A stretch of 64,000 nucleotides of DNA from Novosphingobium sp. Chol11 (GTDB taxonomy: Bacteria; Pseudomonadota; Alphaproteobacteria; Sphingomonadales; Sphingomonadaceae), in NCBI RefSeq assembly GCF_945870625.1, contig NZ_CAMBTS010000002.1, positions 18,379 to 82,378 on the forward strand. The letters are read 5' to 3'. Below are positions 8,032-17,450 of the stretch, piece after piece. Made by a program: the position numbers and the translations under genes. Numbering within the stretch: the first letter of the stretch is position 1; each line of letters starts with the position of its first letter. The notes below the pieces were generated by a model. The model saw only the letters and a program-made list of their open reading frames with translations, did no database searches and had not been told where the DNA came from.

Positions 8032-9282
8032 CTAATCGCGCTGTAAAATGATAACCGAACAGGCCGCTTCATCGAAGCCCATGACCCCGCCGCCATTCTC
8101 GGCCAGCGCGGTGCGAGCGCCGCTCACTTGCCGGGGGCCTGCTTCGCCGCGCAGTTGCAGCATCAGCTCGTCGATCATCGACAGCCCGGTCGCGCCGACG
8201 GGATGGCCTTTGCTGACGAGCCCGCCCGACAGATTGATCGGGATCGATCCGCCAAGTGCCGTCGCGCCGCTTTCGGCCAACCTGCCGCCTTCACCGATGC
8301 CGCAAAAGCCCAACATTTCGGATTGATAGAGCTCGCAAAACGAGGTCGCATCGTGGACTTCGGCAAGGTCGATGTCCTGCGCCGCAAGCCCGGCGGCGTG
8401 ATAGGCCTTTGCGGCGGCGAGCTGCGAAAGCCCCGGCTCGTCCAGCCGACGATACTTGCCCGCAGTCATCGTGCTGGCGGCAATGCGCACCGCGCGGGCG
8501 CGGACAGCGGCAGGCTGGCGCGCCAGCCACGCGCCCGAGCAAACCAGCGCCGCCGCCGCGCCATCGCCAATCGGCGCGCACATCGCGCGGGTGAGCGGCC
8601 AGCTGATCGGCCGGTCAGCAAGGACATCCTCTGCCGTTAGAGGAAAGCGATATTGCGCCTTGGGATTATGAACCGAAGCAGTGTGGTTTTTGGCGCAGGC
8701 GACGGCGATCTGGCGTTCGGTGGTGCCATGGGTGCGCATGTGCCATGCGGCTTGCATGGCATAAGTGTCCATGAAGATCGTGCGGCCCGGCCCCGGGGCA
8801 AACGGCTTGCCGGCGGCTTCCCCGGCGGCAGCATAGTACGTGAGCCATTCGTCGCGGTCGTATTGGTCGATGCCGCCGTCGAACAGTTGCATGGTCCGCT
8901 CTGGCGAGGAGGGGTTGAACGTCTTTTCAACGCCGATGGCGATGCTGAGGTCGGTCTGGCCGCTCAGCACATCCTTCCAGGCACCGTGCAGCGCGATCGA
9001 CGCGGTGGCGCAGCCGCCTTCGACATTGATCACCGGCACCCGCTCTGGAAACAGGCCTTCGCGCACCAGCGGGGTAAGGCAGACCTGCCCGCGGATGCTG
9101 CCCTGGCCATCTGTCCACATGCCGCAATTGCCGAACCAGGCCATGCCGATGTCGTTGCCATGGGCAAGGCCAGCATCGGCCAGAACGCCGAGATAGACCT
9201 CGCGCGTGAGATCTTTGTGCGAGCGATCAGGGAATTTGCCAAAGCTGCTCGAATAGCTGCCGACAATGTAAGCGTCTGTCAT
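8032..9282 (-). CDS. SCP-x-type thiolase / acetyl-CoA acetyltransferase-like protein
   Basis: A 416-residue thiolase-superfamily protein. The nucleophilic Cys lies in VEGGCATASIALHGAW, and the C-terminal signature is KGHPVGATGLSM. The overall pattern matches lipid-transfer (SCP-x) thiolases that cleave beta-ketoacyl-CoA or act as acyl transferases. The start at 9282 overlaps the upstream ligase stop as ATGA, which rules out the longer track start at 9477 and implies translational coupling. It is the third gene of the P450-ligase-thiolase-TetR operon. Confidence 0.87.
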   Translation of the reverse strand: MTDAYIVGSYSSSFGKFPDRSHKDLTREVYLGVLADAGLAHGNDIGMAWFGNCGMWTDGQGSIRGQVCLTPLVREGLFPERVPVINVEGGCATASIALHGAWKDVLSGQTDLSIAIGVEKTFNPSSPERTMQLFDGGIDQYDRDEWLTYYAAAGEAAGKPFAPGPGRTIFMDTYAMQAAWHMRTHGTTERQIAVACAKNHTASVHNPKAQYRFPLTAEDVLADRPISWPLTRAMCAPIGDGAAAALVCSGAWLARQPAAVRARAVRIAASTMTAGKYRRLDEPGLSQLAAAKAYHAAGLAAQDIDLAEVHDATSFCELYQSEMLGFCGIGEGGRLAESGATALGGSIPINLSGGLVSKGHPVGATGLSMIDELMLQLRGEAGPRQVSGARTALAENGGGVMGFDEAACSVIILQRD

Positions 9283-10814
9283 TTCGGCTTGTCCCACCAG
9301 GCGCTGCGCAGTTCGCGCTTCAACACTTTGCCCAGCGCATTGCGCGGGAATTCGCTGCGCAATTCGAGGCCCGCCAGCCGCTGGGTGCGCGCCAGCCGGG
9401 CATTGGCCCATTCGAGCAGCGCCGCCGGATCGGGTTTGCCACGCGGAATGACCAGCGCGAGCGGGGTTTCGCCCCACTTGGGGTGCGGAATGCCGATAAC
9501 GGTCACGTCTTGCACCTCGGGATGCTCACCGATCACCGCTTCCAGATCGGCCGGGAAAATATTGAACCCGCCCGAGAGGATCATGTCTTTCTTGCGATCG
9601 ACGATGTGGAGGAAGCCCTCGTCATCCACATAGCCCAGATCGCCGCTGCGCAGGAACGCAGCGCCTGACGGATCGTGCCACAGGATCGCCGCATTGAGAT
9701 CAGGCCGGTTGCGGTATCCGGCCATCGCGCCAAGGCCGTGCCCGACGATTTCGCCGACTTCGCCGCGCGCGCATTCCGCATCATCGGCGCCCACGATGCG
9801 CAAATCGAAGCCGATCACCGGACGACCGACCGCGCCGGGCCGCGTGGGCGCGTCGCCGGGTTTGCGCATCGTGGCGAAGCCTTCGCTGAAGCCATAGAGC
9901 TCATAGACATGCGGGGTCATGCGCGCGATGACCGCTTCGCGCGTATCGGGACGAAGTGACGACCCGGCAGAGAGCAGGCATTGCAGGCTGGACAAGTCAT
10001 GCCTGCCCAGCGCCGGATCATCGAGCGTGACGATGCACTGGGTCGGCACCATGAAAGCGTGCGTGACCCGGTGCTGCTCGATCAGCGCGAGCGCACCCGC
10101 AGCGCTGAACTGCTCCATGATGACGACCGTGCCGCCCAACAGCAGCGGCGGCAGCACCATGAACATCGTGCCGTTGGAGTAAAGCGCGGTTGTAACAAGC
10201 GCTACGCTGTCTCTCGCCATGCCCAGCTCAAGCGCATTGGACCAGGCAAAATGGGTGCGCGCGCCGTGGCTTTGCACGATCCCCTTGGGCAGACCGGTGG
10301 TGCCGGAGCTGTAGATGATGTTGAAGCGGTCTTCGGGGCGACTGCGCACGCCTGGATCGGCATCGGGCGCGGCGGCGAGTATTGCGTCGCCATCGTCCCA
10401 GCCCTCGCCGGTGAACCCGATGGCAATGCGTCGGACATTGGCGGGAAGGCCAGCCGCATCGACAAGCGCGCGATTGGCGGCGGAAACGAAAACCGCCGCA
10501 GCGCCGCTGTCGGCAATCATGGTGGCGACTTGCGCCGGGGTGAGCAAGCCGCTGACGGGCACCATGCAGGCCCCGGCCTTGACGATGCCGAACATGACTT
10601 GCAGCATTTCGAGCGAATTGGTCATGACCAGCGCCAGTGGCTCGTCGTGGCGGACTCCCATCGCCAGCAAGGCATGGGCGACCCGGTTGGTGCCCCGGTC
10701 AAGCGCGCCCCAGCTCAGCCGCTGGTCGCCGCAGATGGCCGCAATCCGATCTGGCGCGAAGCGGGCATGGGTTGCCCAAATGCTGGCGAGGCCAAAGGCA
10801 GGCGCATCAATCAT
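9279..10814 (-). CDS. AMP-forming acyl-CoA synthetase
   Basis: A 511-residue class I adenylate-forming enzyme. The P-loop-like motif is IIYSSGTTGLPKGIVQSH, A5 is YELYGFSEGFATM, A7 is LRSGDLGYVDDEG, and the A8/A10 region contains VDRKKDMILSGGFNIFPADL and NALGKVLKREL. It should convert a carboxylic acid to its CoA thioester; the substrate is not evident. It starts 6 bp after the P450 stop and overlaps the thiolase start by 4 nt, so the three appear to be one catabolic unit. Confidence 0.9.
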   Translation of the reverse strand: MIDAPAFGLASIWATHARFAPDRIAAICGDQRLSWGALDRGTNRVAHALLAMGVRHDEPLALVMTNSLEMLQVMFGIVKAGACMVPVSGLLTPAQVATMIADSGAAAVFVSAANRALVDAAGLPANVRRIAIGFTGEGWDDGDAILAAAPDADPGVRSRPEDRFNIIYSSGTTGLPKGIVQSHGARTHFAWSNALELGMARDSVALVTTALYSNGTMFMVLPPLLLGGTVVIMEQFSAAGALALIEQHRVTHAFMVPTQCIVTLDDPALGRHDLSSLQCLLSAGSSLRPDTREAVIARMTPHVYELYGFSEGFATMRKPGDAPTRPGAVGRPVIGFDLRIVGADDAECARGEVGEIVGHGLGAMAGYRNRPDLNAAILWHDPSGAAFLRSGDLGYVDDEGFLHIVDRKKDMILSGGFNIFPADLEAVIGEHPEVQDVTVIGIPHPKWGETPLALVIPRGKPDPAALLEWANARLARTQRLAGLELRSEFPRNALGKVLKRELRSAWWDKPK

Positions 10815-10820
10815 GGCAAA

Positions 10821-12044
10821 CTACCCTGTCACCATCGGCATTTCGCGCACGCCGCGCATGGTCAGCGTGTCCATGTATTCCACCGTGTCGCTCGCCATCG
10901 CGACGTTGGGGAAGCGCGTGAACAGGCGGCTGATGGCAATGCGCCCCTCGGCCCGGGCCAGCGGCGCGCCAAGGCAGAAGTGGATGCCGTGGTTGAAGGT
11001 GAGGTGGCGATTGGGCGTACGGCCGATGTCGAAACGGGCCGCCGCTTCAAAAACCTCAGGGTCATGGTTGGCCGCGTTGACCATGGCGAACACCCGGTCG
11101 CCTTGGTTCAGCGTTTTCCCGCGCAGTTCGAATGGCGCTTTGACGACGCGGACGACCGCGCCGGTTGGCCCTTCGAAGCGCAGCATTTCTTCCACAGCGC
11201 TGGCGATCAGCGAGGGGTCTGCAAGGAACCGGGCCTTCTGGTCCGGATTTTGGAGCAGCGCGCGGATGCCGTTGCCGATCAGGTTGGTGGTCGTCTCGTG
11301 GCCCGCAAACAGGAACAGAATGCACGAACCGATCAGCTCATCCTCGGTGATCTGGCTTGTTTGCTGGAGCATCACGAAGTGCGAGATCACATCTTCGCGC
11401 GGCTGGCCAAGCCGGTCCTTCGCCGCATCCCGGAAATAATCGGCCATCGCCACGATGCCCGCGCGCCCGGTTTCATACTTATCGCCGCCGCCGGTGGCAT
11501 TGCCGAGGAATGGCTGCAACTGCATCGACCAGTCGCGCAACAAATCCATATCCGCGCGCGGCACGCCGAGCAGATCCATGATGACGCTGGCGGGCAGCGG
11601 ATTGGCAAATTCACTGATGCATTCAAATTGCCCATCGCCGCGCGCCGCGATCCGATCCAGCAGGCTGTCTGCCAGTTCGGCGATGCCATCCTCAAGCCCG
11701 CGCATCACGCTTGGGGTCACAACCTTGTTGAGCAAGCCGCGCAGCCGGGTGTGATCGGGCGGATCCTTAAATACGACCCATGTGTTCAAATACCGGATCA
11801 AGTCGCTCAGGCGGCTTTGCTCGCCGCCCTGCTGGCTTTCGAAAAACGGCGTCAGCCGGTCCGACGAGATACCGCCGTTCATCTGCACCGCTTTGACATC
11901 GTCATGACGGGTGAGCACCCAGCCTTTGAGCAAGGGCGACCAATGCACCGGATCTTCGGCCTGCAGGCGCAGCAAGGTCTCAAGCGGGCGCTGGATCACA
12001 TCGGGATCGCGCGGATCGAAGACCAGAGGGGCGGCAGTTGGCAT
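10821..12044 (-). CDS. Cytochrome P450
   Basis: A soluble bacterial P450 of 407 residues. The I-helix oxygen-binding motif is FAGHETTTNLIG, the ExxR motif is EEMLRFEG, and the heme-ligand loop is FNHGIHFCLGAPLARAEGR with the axial Cys. It needs external ferredoxin and reductase partners, none of which is adjacent. It is the first gene of the minus-strand P450-ligase-thiolase-TetR operon, divergent from the EthD gene, which suggests oxygenation of a hydrophobic compound before CoA activation and thiolytic cleavage (inference). Confidence 0.93.
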   Translation of the reverse strand: MPTAAPLVFDPRDPDVIQRPLETLLRLQAEDPVHWSPLLKGWVLTRHDDVKAVQMNGGISSDRLTPFFESQQGGEQSRLSDLIRYLNTWVVFKDPPDHTRLRGLLNKVVTPSVMRGLEDGIAELADSLLDRIAARGDGQFECISEFANPLPASVIMDLLGVPRADMDLLRDWSMQLQPFLGNATGGGDKYETGRAGIVAMADYFRDAAKDRLGQPREDVISHFVMLQQTSQITEDELIGSCILFLFAGHETTTNLIGNGIRALLQNPDQKARFLADPSLIASAVEEMLRFEGPTGAVVRVVKAPFELRGKTLNQGDRVFAMVNAANHDPEVFEAAARFDIGRTPNRHLTFNHGIHFCLGAPLARAEGRIAISRLFTRFPNVAMASDTVEYMDTLTMRGVREMPMVTG

Positions 12045-12190
12045 GATGCGGGAAGGACTCCGGATTTGTCATTCGGCTATCATCGCGCCCTTGCCATAGC
12101 AATCGCTTGTTTGGTAGCATCAGGTCAAGGCGTAAGGCAGGCGGGACATACCCGCGATGATCGAGCGGAAGCGCCGCAGGAGAGAATGCC

Positions 12191-12508
12191 ATGTTGAAGC
12201 TCGTCGCCGTGTGGTCGCCGCCCAAGCCCGAGGACCGGGACGCTTTCGAAACCGCCTATGCCAACGTCCACGCGCCGCTTGCGCGCGCGCTGCCGAACCT
12301 CACCAGCCTTGATACCATTCTGGTCAGCGAGGGTCTGGAAGGCGCGCCCGCAGACGCTTATCGGTTCGCGATCATGACCTGGCCCGACAAGGCCGCGATG
12401 GAGCGCGATGAGCATACAGCGGAATGGACCGCGCTGCGCACCGATGCCGGCCAGATGATCGAGCGCTTCGGCGTGACTTTGACATCCTCCATCGGCCACG
12501 AAGGCTGA
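12191..12508 (+). CDS. EthD domain protein
   Basis: A 105-residue dimeric alpha/beta-barrel type protein of the EthD family. Characteristic features are the N-terminal MLKLVAVWSPP, the segment ANVHAPLARALPNL with its conserved H-x-P, and FAIMTWPDKAAMERDE. EthD proteins accompany P450 or dioxygenase degradation clusters, but their biochemical role is poorly defined. It lies 9 bp upstream of the SDR gene on the same strand and is divergent from the P450 operon. Confidence 0.8.
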   Translation: MLKLVAVWSPPKPEDRDAFETAYANVHAPLARALPNLTSLDTILVSEGLEGAPADAYRFAIMTWPDKAAMERDEHTAEWTALRTDAGQMIERFGVTLTSSIGHEG

Positions 12509-12517
12509 GCGCGGGCC

Positions 12518-13258
12518 ATGGCCATCCTCGTCACCGGCGGTACCAAAGGTATCGGCCTTGCCATCGCCCGGCGCTTTGCCAAGCCTGATGTCGATGTATT
12601 TCTCAATTTCCGGGCGGACCATGACGCTGCCGACCGGGCAAAGGCGGAGATCGAAGCGGCGGGCGCGCGCTGCCATCTCATCCAGGGCGATGTGAGCACG
12701 CCGGCGGGCGCGAGCGCGGTGCTCGCCGTCGTCGCTGCACAGACCGACCGGCTCGATCAGCTGGTGCACTGCGCGGTGAAAGTGATCCCCGAACCGCTGC
12801 TCACCATCGATCCGGTCAGCCTGACCGAGGCGATCAACCTCAACGGCACCGCGCTGGTCTATCTGGTGCAGGCGGCGGTGCCGCTGTTCAAGCCGGGCAG
12901 CACCGTGTTTTTCCTGTCCAGCCGGGGCAGCCGTTCGCCGCTGCCGAACTATGCGGCGGTGGGCGCGGGCAAGTCGCTGGCGGAGAGCCTGGTCCGCTAT
13001 CTCGCGATGGAACTGGCTCCGCTGGGCGTGCGCGCCAATTGCGTCGCGCCAAGCGCTGTCGATACGGAGGCGCTGCGGCAGGTATACGGCGCGCAGACCG
13101 AAGAAATCATGCGCCAATCGGCAGCGGCCAGCCCCAGCGGGCGAAACGTGGTCGATGACGATTATTGCAGCCTTATTGAATACCTTGCGAGCCCTTCGGC
13201 GGCGATGATTCAGGGTCAGGTCGTGTTCGTAACCGGCGGTGCCTACCTCGCCGCCTGA
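12518..13258 (+). CDS. SDR-family oxidoreductase with FabL-like Y-x6-K catalytic spacing
   Basis: A 246-residue Rossmann protein. The NAD(P) motif TGGTKGIG is near the N-terminus and FLSSRGSRSPLPNYAAVGAG is followed by K. The catalytic Tyr and Lys are separated by six residues (YAAVGAGK) rather than three. That spacing is typical of enoyl-ACP reductases FabI/FabL, and the surrounding sequence, including NCVAPSAVDTEAL, recalls FabL. It could therefore be an enoyl-thioester reductase rather than an alcohol dehydrogenase. It is encoded with the EthD gene. Confidence 0.85.
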   Translation: MAILVTGGTKGIGLAIARRFAKPDVDVFLNFRADHDAADRAKAEIEAAGARCHLIQGDVSTPAGASAVLAVVAAQTDRLDQLVHCAVKVIPEPLLTIDPVSLTEAINLNGTALVYLVQAAVPLFKPGSTVFFLSSRGSRSPLPNYAAVGAGKSLAESLVRYLAMELAPLGVRANCVAPSAVDTEALRQVYGAQTEEIMRQSAAASPSGRNVVDDDYCSLIEYLASPSAAMIQGQVVFVTGGAYLAA

Positions 13259-13271
13259 GCAATGATGCCGT

Positions 13272-14855
13272 TCAAAGCAGCGATTGGCGAAGCTCTCGCT
13301 TCAAAATCTTGCCGCTGGCGTTGCGCGGCAAGTTATCCGCAAACACGACCTTCTTGGGGATCTTGAAGCCGGACAGATGGTCGGCGCAATGTTCGAGCAA
13401 TTCGGCAAGCTCAAGCTGGTGCCCCTCGCGCAGCACGATCACGGCGGTAACGGCTTCGATCCAATTCGGGTCGGGCATGCCGATCACCGCCACTTCGCTG
13501 ATCGCGGCGTGGCGATAGAGCACTTCTTCCACTTCACGCGAGGCGACATTTTCGCCGCCGGTCTTGATCATGTCCTTCTTGCGGTCGACCACGGTGATGT
13601 AGCCCTGGGCATCGGCCACGCCCAGATCGCCGCTGTGAAACCATCCCCCCGCAAAGGCTTCGGCCGTGCGGACAGGATCGTTCCAGTAGCCGCTGAGCAA
13701 CTGGGGCGAGCGATGCACAATCTCGCCGATCTCGCCCGGCGCGACCGGGTTCATCGCATCATCGACAATGCGCGTTTCGACATGCAAGGTCGGCCGCCCA
13801 GCCGAACCCAGCCGCTGCGCGTGCTCTTCGGGAAACAGGATCGTGGCGACCGGGGCAATCTCGGTCTGTCCATAAAGGTTCCACAGGCGCAGTTGCGGCA
13901 GCCGCTCGCGCAGTTCGCGCAGCACCTCGACCGGCATGATCGACGCGCCGTAATAACCCTTTTCCAGCGCCGAAAGATCGCATGTCGCCATCGCCGGGGC
14001 GCGCAGCAGCGAAATCCACACGGTCGGCGGCGCGAAGAACGAGGTGATGCGATGCTGCGCCAGCAGCCCGAGGACATTGTCGGCAGCAGGCGAGCCGGTG
14101 ATCACGTTGCACGCGCCGACATGCAGCGCCGGGCCGATCATGCAATCAAGCTGCGCGCAGTGAAACAGCGGCATGGCATGAAGCGCCACGGTATCCCGGG
14201 TCCATTCGCAATCGATGATGCAGCTTTGATATTCCCACAGCACGCTGTTGTGCGAGAGCATCGCGCCCTTGGGCCGCGATTCCGTGCCGCTGGTATAGAC
14301 GATCTGCAGCAGATCCTCGCCGCCCCGCTCCTCCGGCGGGTGCGGCTCATCGCACAGCAAGGATGTCCACGAGGGGATGCCGGGCGGCGGGGGCGCGTTC
14401 TCGCTATCGATCCCGAGCAGGTGCTCGACCTGTTCGCTGCGGGCGCTCAGCGCGGTGTCGATGGTGCTGACATCGACAAACAGCGCGCGCGCGCCCGAAT
14501 GATCGAGAATGTAGCGCACGTCATCGGCGTTCAGCATGAAGTTGATCGGGACCAGCACCGCATCCGCGCGGGCGATCGCGAAACGCAGCGCGATGAAGGC
14601 ATGGCTGTTGCGCGCGAGGATCGCAATCCGGTCGCCGGGCATCAGGCCAAGGCGGCGCAGGCCCGCTGCAAGGCGGTCCACCTCGCGGCGAAAAGCGGCA
14701 TAGCTCCACGTGACCTCGCCGCAGATGATCGCGGTTTTCTCGCCGTGCCGCTCTGCCGCGCGGGCCAGCATGGCGGAGAGCGATTGCGACCGCGCGCGGG
14801 CTATCAATACATCAGGCGAGGGGTCAGGCAAATCAGCGGCAGAATCGAGGTGCAT
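13272..14855 (-). CDS. AMP-dependent synthetase, long-chain acyl-CoA ligase type
   Basis: A 527-residue adenylate-forming enzyme with IVYTSGTESRPKGAMLSHNS as the phosphate-binding motif, NLYGQTEIAPVATI as A5, and WFHSGDLGVADAQGYI plus VDRKKDMIKTGGENV near the C-terminal hinge. NASGKILKREL supplies the A10 lysine. The substrate is probably a fatty, aromatic or terpenoid acid. It is convergent with the SDR gene (13-bp gap) and downstream of the TonB receptor gene, from which it is separated by a strong terminator, so it probably has its own promoter. Confidence 0.9.
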   Translation of the reverse strand: MHLDSAADLPDPSPDVLIARARSQSLSAMLARAAERHGEKTAIICGEVTWSYAAFRREVDRLAAGLRRLGLMPGDRIAILARNSHAFIALRFAIARADAVLVPINFMLNADDVRYILDHSGARALFVDVSTIDTALSARSEQVEHLLGIDSENAPPPPGIPSWTSLLCDEPHPPEERGGEDLLQIVYTSGTESRPKGAMLSHNSVLWEYQSCIIDCEWTRDTVALHAMPLFHCAQLDCMIGPALHVGACNVITGSPAADNVLGLLAQHRITSFFAPPTVWISLLRAPAMATCDLSALEKGYYGASIMPVEVLRELRERLPQLRLWNLYGQTEIAPVATILFPEEHAQRLGSAGRPTLHVETRIVDDAMNPVAPGEIGEIVHRSPQLLSGYWNDPVRTAEAFAGGWFHSGDLGVADAQGYITVVDRKKDMIKTGGENVASREVEEVLYRHAAISEVAVIGMPDPNWIEAVTAVIVLREGHQLELAELLEHCADHLSGFKIPKKVVFADNLPRNASGKILKRELRQSLL

Positions 14856-14891
14856 GCTGGGCTTTCAAGCTGGCAACCCCGCCAGCGCGGG

Positions 14892-14938
14892 CAAAAAACA
14901 ACCGAAGAGAGCAGCACGTTCGGCACTGCTCCCTTCGG
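14892..14938 (-). terminator. Rho-independent terminator of the TonB receptor gene
   Basis: On the minus strand CCGAAGGGAGCAG pairs with CTGCTCTCTTCGG (one wobble) and is followed by TTGTTTTTTG. It begins 12 bp after the receptor stop codon. Confidence 0.8.
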
Positions 14939-14950
14939 CCATGGGTACTT

Positions 14951-17362
14951 TTACTTCATGCGGACTTTGAGCGACACGCCATAGGTCACCGGCTGGCCGG
15001 TCGCCTGGGTGATGATGTTGTTGTACGAAATCACGTTCTGCACGTTGAACGCGTTGAACACGTTCTTGCCGAAGGCCGACACCGTCAACTTCTCGCCCGG
15101 GAAGGTGTAGCCGATGCGGGCATCGACCAGCGCATAACCGTCGATGCGGAACGGTGTGCGGTTCAGCCAACGGTTCACGCCATTGTCGGGAATCTGCAAC
15201 TGGCTTCCGGCGATATAGGCATCCTGATAGGTCCGGTAATTGATCCCGGCACCGACGAAGAACTCGCCGCCCGAACCTGTCGGCAGCCGGTAATCGATAT
15301 CACCGACGAGCGACCATGTCGGCGCGAAGGGCAGCCGGCTGCCGGCAAAGTCATTCTGCACGCCGAACACCGTGATCCCCGAATACTCATCGACCCGGGT
15401 GTCGAGGTAGCTGGCCGATCCCGAAAGCGTCAGCCCCGCCGTTGGCCGCACCGTCGCCTCGAGCTCGACCCCGAAGATGTGCGACTTAGGCACGTTGTCG
15501 AGCCGCTGCAGCAGCCCGAACAGTGCCGTGTTGACAGTGCCCTGGATCTGCTTGCCGCGATAATCCTGATAGAACACCGCGCCGGCCAGCGAGATGGCAT
15601 TGTTGGCCAGCCGGGTCTTGACGCCCGCTTCATACGAAGTGACCGATTCCTGCCTTGCCGGCGTGAACACCGATTGCGTCGCGCCGGTGATCACCGGGAA
15701 CGCGCCAGCCTTATAACCGCGCGAAATGTTGGCATAGAGCAGCGTGTTGGATGAGGGCTTGAAGTCTACGCCCGCGCGCCAGGAGACATTGCTTTCCGAC
15801 AAGGTGATGTTGATCGGATCGCCCGGCAGGTTTTGCGCATTGAGCGAAATGCAATCGCCCGGGCCGATGGGAATGTCCCGTCCGCCAAGGAGATTGCCGA
15901 GCAGCCGGAACAGGCTCGACAACTGCTGGTCGCCAGTGGTGTCAGACCCGCACATGCGGTTCTTGTTGCGTGAATTGGTATAGCGCACGCCGCCCTTGAA
16001 AGTGATCTGGTCGGTCAGATCATATTCGCCGTTCGCAAATATAGCGAAGATATCCATCCGGCCCCGGTTGAGCACGTTGGACTCATGGATGAAGTTGGTG
16101 CCGGCGTTGCTCAGCGAGTTGTCACCGTAGGTGATGATCTGAAGCTCGTTGACCTTGCTGTTGTTGTAGTTTCCGCCGACCGTCCAACGGAACTTCGTGC
16201 CCGGTGCCGCGGCATTGGACAGCCTGATTTCCTGGTTGAAATCCTGGATCGTGCCTTCGCCGCGCGGATTGTCGACCAATTCAAACTGCGAGCCATCAAG
16301 ATCAAACGCCATGTCTTGCTTGAAGCTGTTGTAAGTGGTGATCGAGGTTAGCACGATATCGTCGGTGACATTAAGATCCCCGCGCAAAAACGCCTGGAAT
16401 GTCGTGCGATTGCCGCGTGGGCGGGCGGACTCTGTATCCGATTGGGTGCCGACGCCGCGGCGGCCCGAGAAGGACCAGTTCGCCGCACGGAGATTGCGCG
16501 GAGTCAGCGGTGCCGTCAACTCCTGCGGCGTGGGGGCTGCCGGGTTTGACGGCAGCGAGGCGATGATATGCAGCGCTTGCGGCTCGGAACGATCAACCGA
16601 ACCATTGAGGTTGAGTTCGAGCTTAAGCTGGTCGTTGACCTGCCAGTCGGTGATCAAACGGGCGGCGATATAGTTCTGTTCGCCGTTCGTGTCTGCGCGG
16701 GTGTAGTTGTACTGCCAATCATCGCGGTGCAATGCGTCGATGGCAACGCGCATGCCTACAGTCTCGCTGATCGGGCCGCTGACGTACAGGCTGCCATGCA
16801 CTTCATTGAAGCGGCCATAATCAAGATTGAAGCCAGCCTCGAGTTCCTTGGTCGGCTTGGCGGCGACAAAGTTGATCGCACCGCCGGTCGAGTTCTGGCC
16901 GAACAGCGTGCCTTGCGGCCCTTTCAGCACTTCGACACGCTCAAGATCATAGAGCGAATGCCCAGCCAGCACCGGGAAAGGCATCGGCGCCTGATCGAGC
17001 GAGAGGCTGACGGCGGGATAGACGCCCAGCGAGTCGGAGTTGAAACCGATGCCGCGCAAAGTGAACACTGGCGTGCCGTGGGTCGATGGCGCGAGCGCCA
17101 GATTGGGAACCGCCTTGGCCAGTTCGTCGAGGCGGACGATGCTGCGCTTTTCGAGCAGCGAGGTGTCGAAAGCGACGACGCTGGCGCCGACCTTGCTGAT
17201 GCTCTCGTTCCGCTTGTTGGCGGTCACGATGATCTCGCCGGCCGGAACCTCTTCGGCTGCATCGGCAGCTGCTGGAGCAAGGGCCGCGAACGCGGGATGA
17301 GCGATGCTTGCGAGACTTAACGTCGTGGATGCCGCCAGAACGGTGCGCCGGATAGTGTTCAT
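14951..17362 (-). CDS. TonB-dependent outer-membrane receptor
   Basis: 803 residues. A signal peptide (MNTIRRTVLAASTTLSLASI, cleavage near AFA) is followed by the TonB-box region EIIVTANKRNESISKVGAS and the plug domain, with LERVEVLKGPQGTLFGQNST (the conserved plug motif). The remainder is a beta-barrel ending in LKVRMK. The start at 17362 has GGAGAGG upstream; the track start at 17473 is rejected. It is a sphingomonad-type receptor next to catabolic genes and probably imports a hydrophobic or aromatic substrate rather than a siderophore (inference). Confidence 0.92.
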   Translation of the reverse strand: MNTIRRTVLAASTTLSLASIAHPAFAALAPAAADAAEEVPAGEIIVTANKRNESISKVGASVVAFDTSLLEKRSIVRLDELAKAVPNLALAPSTHGTPVFTLRGIGFNSDSLGVYPAVSLSLDQAPMPFPVLAGHSLYDLERVEVLKGPQGTLFGQNSTGGAINFVAAKPTKELEAGFNLDYGRFNEVHGSLYVSGPISETVGMRVAIDALHRDDWQYNYTRADTNGEQNYIAARLITDWQVNDQLKLELNLNGSVDRSEPQALHIIASLPSNPAAPTPQELTAPLTPRNLRAANWSFSGRRGVGTQSDTESARPRGNRTTFQAFLRGDLNVTDDIVLTSITTYNSFKQDMAFDLDGSQFELVDNPRGEGTIQDFNQEIRLSNAAAPGTKFRWTVGGNYNNSKVNELQIITYGDNSLSNAGTNFIHESNVLNRGRMDIFAIFANGEYDLTDQITFKGGVRYTNSRNKNRMCGSDTTGDQQLSSLFRLLGNLLGGRDIPIGPGDCISLNAQNLPGDPINITLSESNVSWRAGVDFKPSSNTLLYANISRGYKAGAFPVITGATQSVFTPARQESVTSYEAGVKTRLANNAISLAGAVFYQDYRGKQIQGTVNTALFGLLQRLDNVPKSHIFGVELEATVRPTAGLTLSGSASYLDTRVDEYSGITVFGVQNDFAGSRLPFAPTWSLVGDIDYRLPTGSGGEFFVGAGINYRTYQDAYIAGSQLQIPDNGVNRWLNRTPFRIDGYALVDARIGYTFPGEKLTVSAFGKNVFNAFNVQNVISYNNIITQATGQPVTYGVSLKVRMK

Positions 17363-17450
17363 TTCCCTCTCCTTTGGGTTGTCATTTTCTCTTTTTTTGG
17401 CGTGCTGCCTGTCGAACGTCCGGACAATCGGACGCCCTAAAGGGTGCACG

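Noticed and set aside
9981-12197. 738-codon plus-strand ORF opposite the acyl-CoA ligase and P450
   Set aside because: Reads His/Arg/Gly-rich nonsense across two well-supported minus-strand genes and their boundary.
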